Assembly (NCBI GenBank): GCA_003988855.1
Contig: QYAI01000062.1
Coordinates: 124,001-188,000 of the forward strand
Direction of reading: 5' to 3'
DNA length: 64,000 bases
Origin: Arachnopeziza araneosa
Lineage: Eukaryota; Ascomycota; Leotiomycetes; Helotiales; Arachnopezizaceae
Every line of letters starts with the position of its first letter. Positions within the stretch are counted from its first letter, which is position 1. The position numbers and the translations under genes are program-made. The notes under the pieces are model-generated. The model was not told the DNA's origin, did no database searches, and saw only the letters and a list, made by a program, of their open reading frames with translations. Below are positions 21,842 to 31,974 of the stretch, piece after piece.

Positions 21842-22259
21842 TAAGCAGAGAGGAAAAATCAAAAGATGCCAGAGAAGTGCGACTCTTCTCCTTAGCCTGA
21901 GCATTAGCGACAAGGACCTTTTTACTCTCTACTAACATTCGTTTCTCTTCTGCAAGAAGCAGCCTTTTTTCAGCGTGAAGCCGGACGAGCTCGCGCATCA
22001 GAGTATTTTCTTTCCTATCTAGTTTTTCTTTCTTCACCTCAAGCGATTCCCACTCTGGTTCAGAAAGCAGTCGTAGGATAGCGTCGCATTTGGAGCGATG
22101 CTAGCGGATGCATTCGGAGCAACGGCGCGCCTCGTCGTCCAGAAGGACACAGCGGCGACCGGATCGAGTGCACACGGAACACGAGCTAGAGAATTCAAAG
22201 CCTATTCTTTCTATGTGAAGAGCAGTTTTCAGAATGTATTTAGAGGTTCGGTGTCGCAT
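21765..22259 (-). pseudogene. Antisense accessory ORF of the chromovirus: Zn2Cys6-spaced cluster plus coiled coil
   Basis: A minus-strand frame of 164 codons starts with ATG at 22259, between the end of pol and the right LTR. It overlaps the last 77 nt of gag-pol on the opposite strand. It has one in-frame TAG near 22110, where CAG would fit. Residues about 27-58 contain six cysteines spaced C-x2-C-x6-C-x9-C-x2-C-x7-C, with the fifth spacer including the TAG position. That spacing satisfies the fungal Zn2Cys6 consensus. A Glu/Lys/Arg-rich helix of about 60 residues follows ('MRELVRLHAEKRLL'), which could form a coiled coil. The frame is long, otherwise intact and protein-like in a RIP-damaged element, so it was under selection in the active ancestor. 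DNA binding is inference from spacing only. Confidence 0.7.
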
Positions 22260-22338
22260 GGTTAGGAAGAAAACATAGTCGGGACACGTCAGAACTGAAA
22301 TAGCGCTAGGGCAGGCGCTAGGCCCAGGAAGGAGATAG

Positions 22339-22554
22339 TGTTACGGGCATCACGTAAGGCACGTGATGTATCGCAAGTATCGTGCATGCGATACATGCGA
22401 TACATGCGATACATGCGATACATGCGATACATGCGATACATGCGATACATGTCTCACAACTTTAGTTATCAATCTATACTCTTCACTGCGAGACTACTCT
22501 CCATACCTTACCTTAGATACAGAATACCAACCTACGCAGCCAAGCGTCGTAACA
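22339..22554 (+). repeat. Right LTR (216 bp)
   Basis: Same termini as the left LTR. Differs by GTAAGG for GTGGGG near the start, by lack of the 15-bp segment, and by C at four positions where the left copy has T. It holds seven copies of the 9-bp repeat at 22385-22447. Confidence 0.93.
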
Positions 22555-23215
22555 TCGAAGCTCTAGGATACATCTACAGAAACAGCGACGCTGTCCTTAT
22601 CCTCAATACAACTCTTGAAGACTTGACAGTCGCTTCACCCGGAGAAAATCTCGCGAAGATCAAGGACTCCGCTTAGGCTAAGAGGCTGTGGACAATCCGT
22701 GAGGGCGCACTAGCCAAGGCTCTGCGGGTCCAGTTCAAAGATGATGCTATTGATTTGGATGATATCATTGAACAGTTCTCCAACAGTCCAGATCAATCTC
22801 TTGTTCCTTGGACAACAAGTTTGAAAGGGCTTGAAGGTTTACCTATGACAAAGGAAAGAAACACCGCTTTTATCGACAAATACCTCATGTTGGAGCGTGA
22901 CTTGAGAGCCGCTATTGGGAAAACATTGCACCTCGAAAAGGCATTCGAAGAAACGGATACTCTATGATCATGCAACAAAAGCAAAACCTCCGTACAGTCG
23001 TTCGACAATGTTATTTTTCTACGTTACGATACCGGTATTTTTGGAGTTTATCCGAGTCGGCGAATTTCAACCTTTTGAGGCAAATTATCGAAGAGAGATA
23101 TGCAGGCATCAGTTATAATAAGCTGTTAGAGCAGCAAGATATCTCCTTGGAAGAAACGGTCAAACGGTTATCTAATATAAATTCTACAGCCAAGGAGTTA
23201 GCCATTGTCGTTTGA
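22555..23215 (+). pseudogene. HET-domain-like gene, 3' part after the retrotransposon
   Basis: Starts with the right copy of the TCGAA duplication. From 22560 the frame reads 'ALGYIYRNSDAVLIL', the next conserved HET block ('Y..AD.VLVLD'), continuous in phase with the part before the element. An in-frame TAG at 22674-22676 sits where 'AWAKRLW' would have Trp. After 22967 the frame shifts; further protein-like sequence continues in another frame to 23215. So the gene has nonsense and frameshift damage in addition to the insertion. Confidence 0.7.
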
Positions 23216-24227
23216 AGAAATAGGGGAGTGGGTGGTGTAGCCCGCCCCCAGTTAACAACCATCCAGCCTTACTTCAGCTGCGGGATTACTGCCAGTGAGC
23301 ACCCACTCAGCTACCAGAGGTTATTTACCAGGTGAGTAGTTGCCCCGAAGCCTTTTCAGCTGAATCAGGACAGTGCCCAATCTACGGTTCGGGTATGCAG
23401 ACGACCTCAATCTGTACCGAGTCTCAGACTCACTCGACACGAACATAGAGCTCTTAGCTCGGACGTTCAGCGCATCATTGAATAGGACAACGAGGACAAG
23501 ATCTCATCGCAGTAGAGAAGCTTAAGATGATACACATTAAATTCTAACAAGACACCTGCGCACTAGCATGCGAAGTAAACCACGACCACCGGCAGTGCGG
23601 TCGAAGTGGGCAGATATTTACCGGATATTATTTCCTAGTGTCCAGCTGTTGGTACAGTATTGACACGTGATTGCGTCTTAATAGGTGCCCAATTGGTTAG
23701 GCAGCGGAGCCCTTAAGGGTCCTGCTGCAGCCTCCATTTCTTCTTTCGAATACGAACAACTCAACGAATACAACATGACTCGTAGGGAGTCCTGTATTCA
23801 GAGTTTTAACCCTATTTGGTAAACCGGTTTATTATGAACTGACACTGATCAGTAGACGTAATAATCAGTACGTACCGATCAGATCACCACCCTACCTAGG
23901 AAACTAAACGTACAGATTAAGAGCTGATTCGAAGGATCCGCCGATTCCAGAGATCAGCAGATTTAATTTTCCGCGCCGAATCTACCTACCTACCTCTTTA
24001 CCCTCTTCACCCTCGAACCTTCCGCTAGGATATCAATTAACTAGAACGCTTGTCACGTGACGAGACTCAGGCACGCAACGGCTAGGGTTAGGGCTAGGCT
24101 AGTTAGTAAGCAAGACCGGTTCCTGTAAGAGGAACCGGCACAGTAGCTAGCAATAAGACAGCTTTCACTGACTTCTTCTTCTTCTTCTCTTGTCTCCCAA
24201 CAACGCTTAAGTCCCCAAATAACAGCA
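23216..24227. other. Repeat-like non-coding stretch
   Basis: About 1 kb without a gene. It contains a short CTAC microsatellite near 23980 and a two-unit TTAGGG-like run near 24085. It may include the edge of the degraded element that follows, but no terminal repeats were found. Confidence 0.4.
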
Positions 24228-25350
24228 CTATTTTGACGCATCAAGAGCTAGAGGTCTACGTACAAGCTAAGATTCATGAATACAAGATCTACAAGAAGTG
24301 GGACGATGATTTGTAGGAGCTGGATCAAGATGATTTCAAGGAGTTCTCTGCAGAGGTATTCTCTAGAATAGCGTACGGACTTAGTCGACTGCCTTAGAAT
24401 AAAAGGAGTCTTTGTTCCTACAACAACCAGCAAGACTATTAGCTCGGTCTTATTCGAACTGCTACAAGAGGAAGAAAAGTACGAGTGGACGGAGGAAGAT
24501 ATTCAGAGATTAGTTGACGATTTTGGCTCTGCCTCGGTAGTATCCTACTAGCTTAGCAGCAGACTAAAAGCTATTGTAGCTAGGTGGTTACCTACAGGAT
24601 CTACTACCCTAGTCGAATGGATTATAGCTACTGCTTTTTAAAACCCCTAGACCAAACCTCAGCAAACCCCTCAAGCAAAGGCATTGGCTGGTACCTTGTC
24701 TACACCTACTTGCTCAAGCTGCACCTGCAGTTCAGACTACATCTGCCGTACCTTAAGAAAAGCAGCAAGAACCTCAAAAAGCAGCTTAGAGAATAGTTCT
24801 ACTCGTGCCACAGCCTTAAGCAGTTCAGTCAGGAAGCCTTGTTTTTGCACTCCCTCCCCTTGCACTAGCTGGTACCTCGTCTGCACCTACTCAGCTAGTC
24901 AGAATCGAAGTACCTGCAGATGCTACATCTCTAATTCAGACTTCACCTGCTTCTGCTGCGAACGCCTAAGCAGCCTACTAAGCAGGCCTGTTCGTGCCTC
25001 TGTTTCAGCCTCAAACAGGAGCACTCGCCGGTACCTCATCTACCCTGCCCAGCTAGCTAAAATCAATGTACCTGCCAATGCTACAGCTGTTTCTGCCATA
25101 GTTCCTGCTGCTACACCTGCTTCTGCTTCTGCTGCGAATACCCAAGCTTGCCAAGCAGCTTAGCGAGCAGCCCTATTCGTGCCTTAGCCTCAGCCTCAGT
25201 CGCAAGCAGCTCTATTCGTCCCCCAGAGCCAGCCTGAAGCAAGCAGCAAACAGCTAACCAACTAGCTCCATCGACCCTCAGAACGTTCGAGCCGCTGCTT
25301 CCACCCTTCAAAATAAGAGCAAATCAGAGCTAATCTAGGAACCTCAAACT
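24228..25350 (+). pseudogene. RIP-damaged repetitive-element remnant with P/A/Q-rich repeats
   Basis: Plus-strand frames carry protein-like sequence ('LQEEEKYEWTEEDIQRLVDD' near 24465-24525, 'LKAIVARWLPTGSTTLVEWI' near 24570), again broken mostly by TAG where Gln or Trp would fit, as in the chromovirus. From about 24640 the frame enters a Pro/Ala/Thr/Gln-rich region built of diverged repeats of roughly 150-190 bp, each with a 'LAGT(L/S)S(T/A)PT'-like core (near 24685, 24865 and 25025). This suggests a gag-like or low-complexity protein of a mobile element. No RT, integrase or termini were recognised, so the class is open. Confidence 0.4.
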
Positions 25351-25361
25351 AGCTTAAGTGA

Positions 25362-26150
25362 CTACGAAACTGTCCCCGGAAGTGGCCTTGGAAGTGAACA
25401 TAAAACAATCCTCCGAACTAGCCCTAGAAGTAGCCTTTTGGACCAAACTGGCCTTTTGACTAGCGAATCACGACCCTCGACTTGCTTTGCATCCGAGGCT
25501 TGAAGGCTCTGACTTAGATATCCTCTCACTTTCGCAGTCAGTGCTCTTATTTTGGAGACCAGTTTTGCCTTTATTTCTACCCATGTTGATGGCGCTGCTT
25601 CATCATCCTCGGCTTCATCTCCCTCAGCTTCATCTTCCTCAGCTTCATCTCCCCTAGCTGCAATCTCGTTCTTGCGTCGCAGAATCTCTGCTGCCCGGGT
25701 TTTAGGATTCCACCAGTCTTCTTGCTGACTCCGGATTCCGCCTGGAAAGAACAAAGGCCTCAGAGCTGGTCCCATCCCAGGCATATTCAGTTCTGTCGCC
25801 TCCAAAACTAGCATGACCGCAGGTCCCTCAATATACAGTGCATCAACTGATTTGTCATTGGGTACGAAGCGGGGACAATTCTTCTTGCCGTAGATTGCTG
25901 CGTAGTCGCCTGTGGGGTCTTCCATATTCCTGATAGTCTCGTCCGCTTCAAGAGGGACCCCATGTGCATCCGACTTTCGTGCCCATCCGGCCGCGAACAC
26001 GTTTTGCATCATTCCCATCAGGCCTACGACTAAGAGGAACCATGTGTCGCGCTCCATTCCACCCACAATGATCAAGAGCATGATCCAGAAGAATGTGAGC
26101 ACTAACATATTTTCATGACTCGAGTGGCAGTAGTATGGGTGGTAGCCCAA
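25362..26150 (-). pseudogene. C-terminal remnant of a fungal multi-pass membrane protein
   Basis: The frame starts abruptly at 26150 with no convincing N-terminus. It carries two hydrophobic segments ('LTFFWIMLLIIVGG', 'WFLLVVGLMGMMQNVFAAGW'), followed by a cytosolic-looking tail with acidic EAEEDEAEGDEAE-like repeats. The 'TWFLLVVGLMGMMQN.. AAGW' block is typical of the C-terminus of a widespread uncharacterised fungal membrane protein. That protein normally has many more N-terminal helices. Upstream sequence shows family-like residues only in another frame ('INLGDWATT' near 26140-26170). The last residues (before 25362) do not look like the family and lie at the border with the repeat remnant. 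I read this as a truncated gene. Confidence 0.55.
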
Positions 26151-27389
26151 TCCCCGAGGTTGATGAAAGTATGTGTGTCCTGCTCAATGAGAGCGGTTGT
26201 TATCGTTACTGGTATGGGGACACTCCGTGCGGATGATGCAGTATACTTTGGAAAGGGACCTCTATTTCTACATGATATGGGAGGAAGCTTAGTTCAGTAC
26301 TCCGCCTTGCTTTGCTAGTTTGTGAGACTGAAAATTGACAAGAACGATAGGAGGCGCTATACCCCTAACCTCGAAAAATCGGCTCAAGTTCTCGCAATGT
26401 CAGCTTCATGAAGACGGTCTATCATTCGGCGTTTGGGTAAGACATATCGATGCCGCCAAATCAAACCAACGATGCTCAGTGGGAACTGTCTCTCGGAATG
26501 AAGAAAGAACTTCAGCGCGTATCTAAAGGTGCATTCGGCGAAGAGGCTGACGACTTTGTACTCTATAACTATCGCATATGTTGGTAAGTTGGAGTAGGAT
26601 CTCAACCGCTGAACTCCTGCATCGGGCCAATTGGTGACTACATAGGAACTCCCGACGGGAGGTCTACAACACCTGTGGAGATCAGGTGAGGGAGAAAAAG
26701 GGTTAATATTGATGGCTGGGTAAAAGGATGTTGATTCCTCAGAAGAGAATCCAACGTGAAGCCCTCTTTTATACACATACTCCAGCTACTTCTTCCCAAT
26801 TCGTCCACAGAGGGTCCGACAGTCTGCTAGTTTCTGGTATGAATAAAATTTAAAATCAAGATCCGCATTTGTTAGCCGTAATGTTTGAGAACGAATTAGC
26901 CATATCCTTTCTAATGTCAGAGCACGGTATCAAGCTTAGTAAGCTCAAGATCGTGACATTAAATAAAACCAAAGAAAAAACACCTTTTAGGAAAGTTTAC
27001 TATTGGAACATGGAAAAATCATGCGAAAGACGGGCAGCAACGATTTTGATTATCGATTTACAGATATGAGTTCCTCTCCTCACCATGACAACCCTTCCTT
27101 CCAATTACTCCTCAACTGCCATCCAGCTTGTCATCATGGCCCAGAGTCTCCAAGATATAATTCAATGCCCTCTATCGAAAATCAAAGAGTGGTAGTTCAT
27201 GTTAAATTCCTCCCTTGAATAATATGTATATTTCAAGAATGCAAGGCATAATCTTGTAGTGTAGAAGTGATCTCAGGCGACACTTTTCTAATCCGAACCT
27301 GATACGATGAGTTGGTACGCTCTCTGAGAACTGATGTCAATCAAAAATAACCCAATCCAACTTCAGTAAAGTGATCAAAACATCAGCTC
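26151..27389. other. Spacer, no supported gene
   Basis: 1.2 kb. Minus-strand frame 26384-26776 and plus-strand short frames show no recognisable feature. The part next to 26150 may contain degraded 5' sequence of the membrane-protein relic. Confidence 0.45.
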
Positions 27390-28283
27390 TCACTTCAACC
27401 CCTTCAGAAAATCCACAACCTGAGCGTAAGCTTCCCGACCAGCCTGCATCTGGTTGTCACGCTTCTTCAGCTTATCAAACCCGTGATCACAATCCTGCAT
27501 CTGGCGGACCACCACATTTCTACCGCTGGCACGGCCCTCGGTCCGAATCCGCTCCGCCAGTGCCTCCATATCCGTGGCCGAGACGTCGTGATCGGCGGTA
27601 AACACCAGCACCTCCTGCGGGAAATTGGCCGTGTCAGCGAAGACGGGCGAGATTCTGGGGTCGCGCGGGTCGTTCCCGCGGATATATGCTTCACGAAAGA
27701 CCTTGGTCCAGAAGGACCGCCGCTCCCTGCCGGGCACGGGGGCTCTCCGCGCGCCGGGGTCGCCGGCCATGCTGGGCGAGGGGTAGAAGCCGATGAGGGA
27801 CTGGAAGGTGCCGCGGGGGAACAGCGTCGCCGCGACGAGGGCGAGGGTGCCGCCGGACGAGAAGCCGCACAGGGAGACGCGCGCCGGCTGGTACGCGTCC
27901 GGACTGCTGAGCACGTATCGCACCGCATCCTCGGCGTCGTTGACAGCTGCGGGAAAGGGGTCCTCGGGCGCCACGCGGTACTGCACGTCGAGGACGACGT
28001 GGCCGGTGCGCGCGGCTACGAAGCGGCAGAAGGGGTCGTCGACTCCATGTGTCTGCAGGGCGAATCCGCTGCCGAAGAAATTGAGCAGCACCGGATGCGG
28101 CGCCCCTCCAGTGGCGGCGTTGTAGACGTGTATCTTGATGCTCCGCCCCGGGTCTCGAGATGGGATCCGCAAGACTGCGTCTGGCTTGGGCGCGGGCAGT
28201 GGAACCAGGAGTCTCACCAGCAGCCGCAGAGACGAGATGAGGAACTTGAGGCGGAGATAGCGCAGGAAGTCGAAGAGACCCAT
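27390..28283 (-). CDS. Alpha/beta hydrolase (hormone-sensitive-lipase type, Abhydrolase_3)
   Basis: A single-exon frame of 297 aa. It begins with a hydrophobic N-terminal helix (about residues 5-30) that may anchor it to a membrane. The oxyanion-hole region 'NFFGSGF' (residues 68-74) takes the place of HGGG. The nucleophile elbow is GFSSG with Ser142. The acid is in 'FTADHDVS' and the catalytic His in 'DCDHGFD' near residue 264. All three catalytic residues are present, so it should be active on short-chain esters; the natural substrate is unknown. The gene is markedly more GC-rich than its surroundings, which is why long antisense frames appear across it. Confidence 0.9.
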   Translation of the reverse strand: MGLFDFLRYLRLKFLISSLRLLVRLLVPLPAPKPDAVLRIPSRDPGRSIKIHVYNAATGGAPHPVLLNFFGSGFALQTHGVDDPFCRFVAARTGHVVLDVQYRVAPEDPFPAAVNDAEDAVRYVLSSPDAYQPARVSLCGFSSGGTLALVAATLFPRGTFQSLIGFYPSPSMAGDPGARRAPVPGRERRSFWTKVFREAYIRGNDPRDPRISPVFADTANFPQEVLVFTADHDVSATDMEALAERIRTEGRASGRNVVVRQMQDCDHGFDKLKKRDNQMQAGREAYAQVVDFLKGLK

Positions 28284-28954
28284 CGTCGAGGTGGTGATTG
28301 CCTTTCAAACTACCAACAAGTAAGCAATGGGCAGTTCAAGTAGGTTGGACGCGCTACTCAATCCAGCATTCGTGATCCACCTGCGAGTCAACTTGTCCGC
28401 AAAGTTGAATGAGAAAAGGAGGTTGTGAATAGTTTGAATTTCAGTCAACACCTGCGCTAAAGGTTCCTCCGACGTTGCAAGCGAGGTTGTGTTTGATTGG
28501 TCAATGGCTCGACGCTTATGGTAGCACAAGGGATGAAATGGAAACCCAACTTGGAAGCATTCAGCGAAAACAAAGCCCCGTGTCAATCACGTGCAACAGC
28601 AAAGTACTTTTGGTTTACCAGGTCGTAAGGGGATGATTTGAATTTCTCCCGCTTGTGGAATGAGAATATGGGTGAGATAAGGAATGTTTTCACTCTCAAT
28701 AAAATGGTAAAGTGGGTGGTGGGAAGTAAGCGAGGTCTGGGGAGAGAGAGGTCTAGAGAGATGCGTATGCTATTCTTTTATATTTAGTCGTATACATAGC
28801 CTTTGCGCTTCCAAACAAAACCATTTCCAATCCCTTTCAACGATTCAAGTATATACGCTTCTCGAACCCAATAGCAAGCTTTCCCAACCACCCAAACCCA
28901 GACTTCTGCAGCTTGAAATACTCATAAGGCTAGGATCCCACAATCTTCGCGATG
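28284..28954. other. Intergenic, promoter of the hydrolase
   Basis: 671 bp between the AAA gene stop and the hydrolase start. No coding sequence is supported; both flanking genes are on the minus strand. Confidence 0.5.
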
Positions 28955-31082
28955 TTATTCCTCGATTTCCTCGGGCTCTACCGTCAAGATAGAATTCCGT
29001 CGCAGAAGCGAGCTCTCCGCTAGTGCACTCACCGACGAGGCCGTCAACCTCTTTTTCAGCGTTCGCATGGAGACGTCAAACTCATCCCGGACCATCAAGA
29101 TCTTCTGGATGTGGCCTAGCTGGAGCCTGCCGCCCTCGAACCGCGCCATGGTCCGCGCTGTGTTGACGGCGTTGGAGATCTCGCGCCCGTTCAGCTTCTG
29201 CTTCTCGAGCACGAGCACGGCCTCGTCGATGGAATCGATCGCCCTTTCTGCGGCGGGCACGCTCTGGAGGCACTGCATCCAGATCTGGCGGCGGATCTGG
29301 GCGCCAGGCGTAGAGAAGCCGAGAGCCAGGTGGATCCGGGATTTCATGGCGAGGTCGAAGGAGTCGATGCGGTTGGTGGTGAGGAAGACCACGCCGCTGA
29401 AATACTCGAGGGCCTGTGGCATGACTGATTAGTGGTTTGGAGCTTCATGGTGTTTTGCAGAGGAATCAAATGTGGCTACCTTGAGAAACACTGCCACGAG
29501 CGAGCTCCGCTGAGCGTCTCCTTCGTTCTTATTGCGATCTTCTAGGAAGACGTCAGCCTCGTCAAGAAGGACGATGGCTTTCCACATGGTGGCATATTTT
29601 AATGTTTCTTGTAGCCTGCGCTCGAAAGTCCATGGGCTTGAAAGGTGAGTATTAGATCACATGTGTTTCAACGAGGCAGCTCACTTGTCATATCTGTTCA
29701 AGTCTCCGATAGACGTCGATATCAATGCCCTGTTGGTTGCTTCGGCCGAGATTTCAGCGCTCAGCGTCTTCCCTGAGCCCGGCGATCCGTGTAATAGAAT
29801 CACCAAACCCTGGCCCTTTTGTTGTTGTAGATCTCGTGCATTTTCTGGATATCGATGGGATGTGACCAAGGCCTGAAGTGCTAGCTTCTGCTCTGCACCC
29901 AGAATCAACGAATCCCATGCATTCTTTTTCCATTGGATGGTGTCGATTTTATCGACAAAGAAACGACACCAATCCTTTCGAGCTAGCGAATAGCCCATCA
30001 CATATGGAGGACATAGCTGAGGTTCAGGTTCAGCTATTTTGATTTGTACGCCGTTTGAGTACTGTTCTTCCTGGAAGGTCTTCTTGTCCAAGACAACTCT
30101 GCCAGTCTCCTACAGAATATTAGCGAGCAAAGATACCGTGAGTAGGTCATGGGCTAGTTACCGTATATGAGAGCCACACCCCCCCAAAATCAGCCATATC
30201 AGGATCCCAATATTGATACGGCGGCTCCTTGAGGTATTGGGCCAACCCATCGTATGCCTCCACTGACATCTTCTTATACCCGAGAAATCGCTTGCCACGA
30301 CTTTCCAGTCTCTCTTCCAGATTGTCCTGATCCTTGACAAATCTTCTCGGGTAGATTGGTAGGTCCGTAATGAAGGCTGGGTTATCCGATCCAAACTGAC
30401 GTTTCTGGTAGATCACAATCTTGTGGTCAGCCAGCCCCACGAGCTCACCGTCGTGATCGGTATAGGTGCAATGCACTTCCAGATACGGCCCCCTGCTTGT
30501 GCTCTCCTCGTACACCGTCTTGACGCATCTCAGCAGCCACGGGTGGCCAAGTAATGACGTGTAGAGCAAGTCTCCCGAGCGAAAGATGACCCAGGCATCA
30601 AAATAAGTAATCTGGCCTTTCTGTAGTGTTGCCATGATGGTCTCCCGATCAGGTCCAAGCTCATGATTCATGAACTCGAATAGCATCTTCAGGTGCTGAC
30701 GCACGGTCGGGTTTTCTACCTTGTCGCGGTGCTGAGCCAGCTCATCCCAGTAGTGCACCAGTATCTGGAAAGGACTGCTGAGCTTGAACGGGGTGGTGAA
30801 GTCGGAAGCCACGGTAGGGTAGGACTTTATGACGTCCCGAAAGACCTTGAGCAGGTGCGGGGAGTTAATCTTCAAAGTCACTGAGCTAGGCACATTGAGA
30901 CTTTCAGTCGTGTAGTGGCGGTTGATGACAAAGGCATAGTCGTCATCTTCATCGCTGTTGAATTTGGTGTTGCCAAACGGCTCCAGGATTTTCTTCGCAT
31001 GAGTCCTGCCCTCCTTATCCGGGACGTGGTGATAAGTCTTGAACTCGGCGCGACATCCCGACTGGGAAATTGGAGCGGTCAT
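28955..31082 (-). CDS. AAA+ ATPase with N-terminal DUF7025-type domain
   Basis: Four exons: complement of 28955-29413, 29480-29636, 29685-30109 and 30162-31082. They total 1962 nt, coding 653 aa; introns of 48-66 nt are all GT-AG. The N-terminal half resembles DUF7025, a domain fused to AAA ATPases in filamentous fungi ('LFEFM..EL', 'ITYFDAWVIFR'). The AAA core follows: Walker A GSPGSGKT at about residues 415-422, Walker B 'AIVLLDEADVF' near 470, sensor-1 'LTTNR' and an Arg-containing 'MKSRIHLAL'. These proteins use ATP to remodel other proteins or complexes. The cellular role of the DUF7025 group is not established. The gene is divergent from the NLR-like gene at 31975 with 892 bp between starts. 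Confidence 0.9.
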
Positions 31083-31974
31083 TTGGTCGCAGATTTTGAT
31101 CCGTTTGATTGTAAGCGTGAATTTTGAATATCGAGTTTTCTGTTTGCTGATATCAGAATTTGGCTTGAGCAGTCAAGGAATCATTTGGAAAGGCGAGATT
31201 GGTGGTAATTAAAGAGCGGTGCCTCGGGGTGGTTTGAACTCACATTCAGCGATGGCGGAATCGTTGCATAATATCAAGGCAATCTCAGTTGTCTGCATTA
31301 CAAGACCGTTGTGCTTGGTTGATCGACTCGTATCTTAAGGGTTCGTTGGCAGCATACAAGTGTTGTATCTACCTGCATCTAAGGTGTACAGCCTCACCAT
31401 AAAAGTACCATGTAATTATGGTAAAAGCGTTGGGCGATCAGGCGCTACAGCATATCAGGGGTTCAAAAGTAGCGGAGGCGGGAGCTGGCACGGATCACAA
31501 CATAAACAAAGTCATCAACACAGAAGGGTTCAAATGCCACTCGCGATATTTAATAGCCATGACATGTTGGATTCAGTCTGCTCGGCGTCTTCTACTCAGG
31601 CCACTGGGAGGCACTGCTGGGCTGAGTGACATTTAGGCAGCCACGACGACTTGGCCTGCAGTATGTGCTTGAGCCCTTGGTCGCAAAACTGCCGTTACAT
31701 GTGTCAGCTACGAGAGCATGCAAAGTCATTGGTGCATCTCTAATAGGGGGTGGCCACGGCGATTCCCCGGTTGGTGCTCACGGGCAAAATTCAGGCAGCA
31801 AGGCATCAGCTGATAATGCACCTCAGCTTGGTTCCATCTCGCTGAATGCATACTCCTCCATCAATGCTCCGAGGGCGACGAACTTCTCCATCTCAATAGG
31901 ACCAACTGCGCACAATTTGAAAGCATGCGACCTCTCTAAGGACTTCCACGGCACTGAGCGATCAACCACCATCA
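31083..31974. promoter_or_regulatory. Divergent promoter region of the AAA and NLR genes
   Basis: 892 bp between two opposite start codons. Short frames here (31360-31640, 31626-32090) are not recognisable. Both genes' upstream signals must lie in this segment, so co-regulation is possible, though not shown. Confidence 0.5.

Larger units (their letters stand above)
16435..22554 (+). mobile_element. Complete Ty3/gypsy chromovirus, inactivated by RIP-type mutation
   Basis: A 6.1-kb element with LTRs at both ends (TGTTACGG...CGTAACA), a 5-bp TCGAA target duplication and a purine tract (AGGAAGGAGATAG) directly before the right LTR. The gag-pol frame runs uninterrupted in phase from 16709 to 21841, broken only by stop codons. 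Domain order is gag, zinc knuckle, protease, RT, RNase H, integrase, chromodomain. That order plus the chromodomain places it in the chromovirus branch of Ty3/gypsy. The two LTRs differ at six point positions, every one a C/T or G/A transition at CpA/TpG, plus one 15-bp indel. The element interrupts a HET-like gene in the same orientation. It cannot be autonomous. Confidence 0.93.

Noticed and set aside
24080..24100. Telomere-like TTAGGG run
   Set aside because: Only two imperfect units inside a repeat-rich stretch; not a telomere.
27483..28343. 286-codon plus-strand frame
   Set aside because: Shadow of the GC-rich alpha/beta hydrolase on the other strand; no features of its own.
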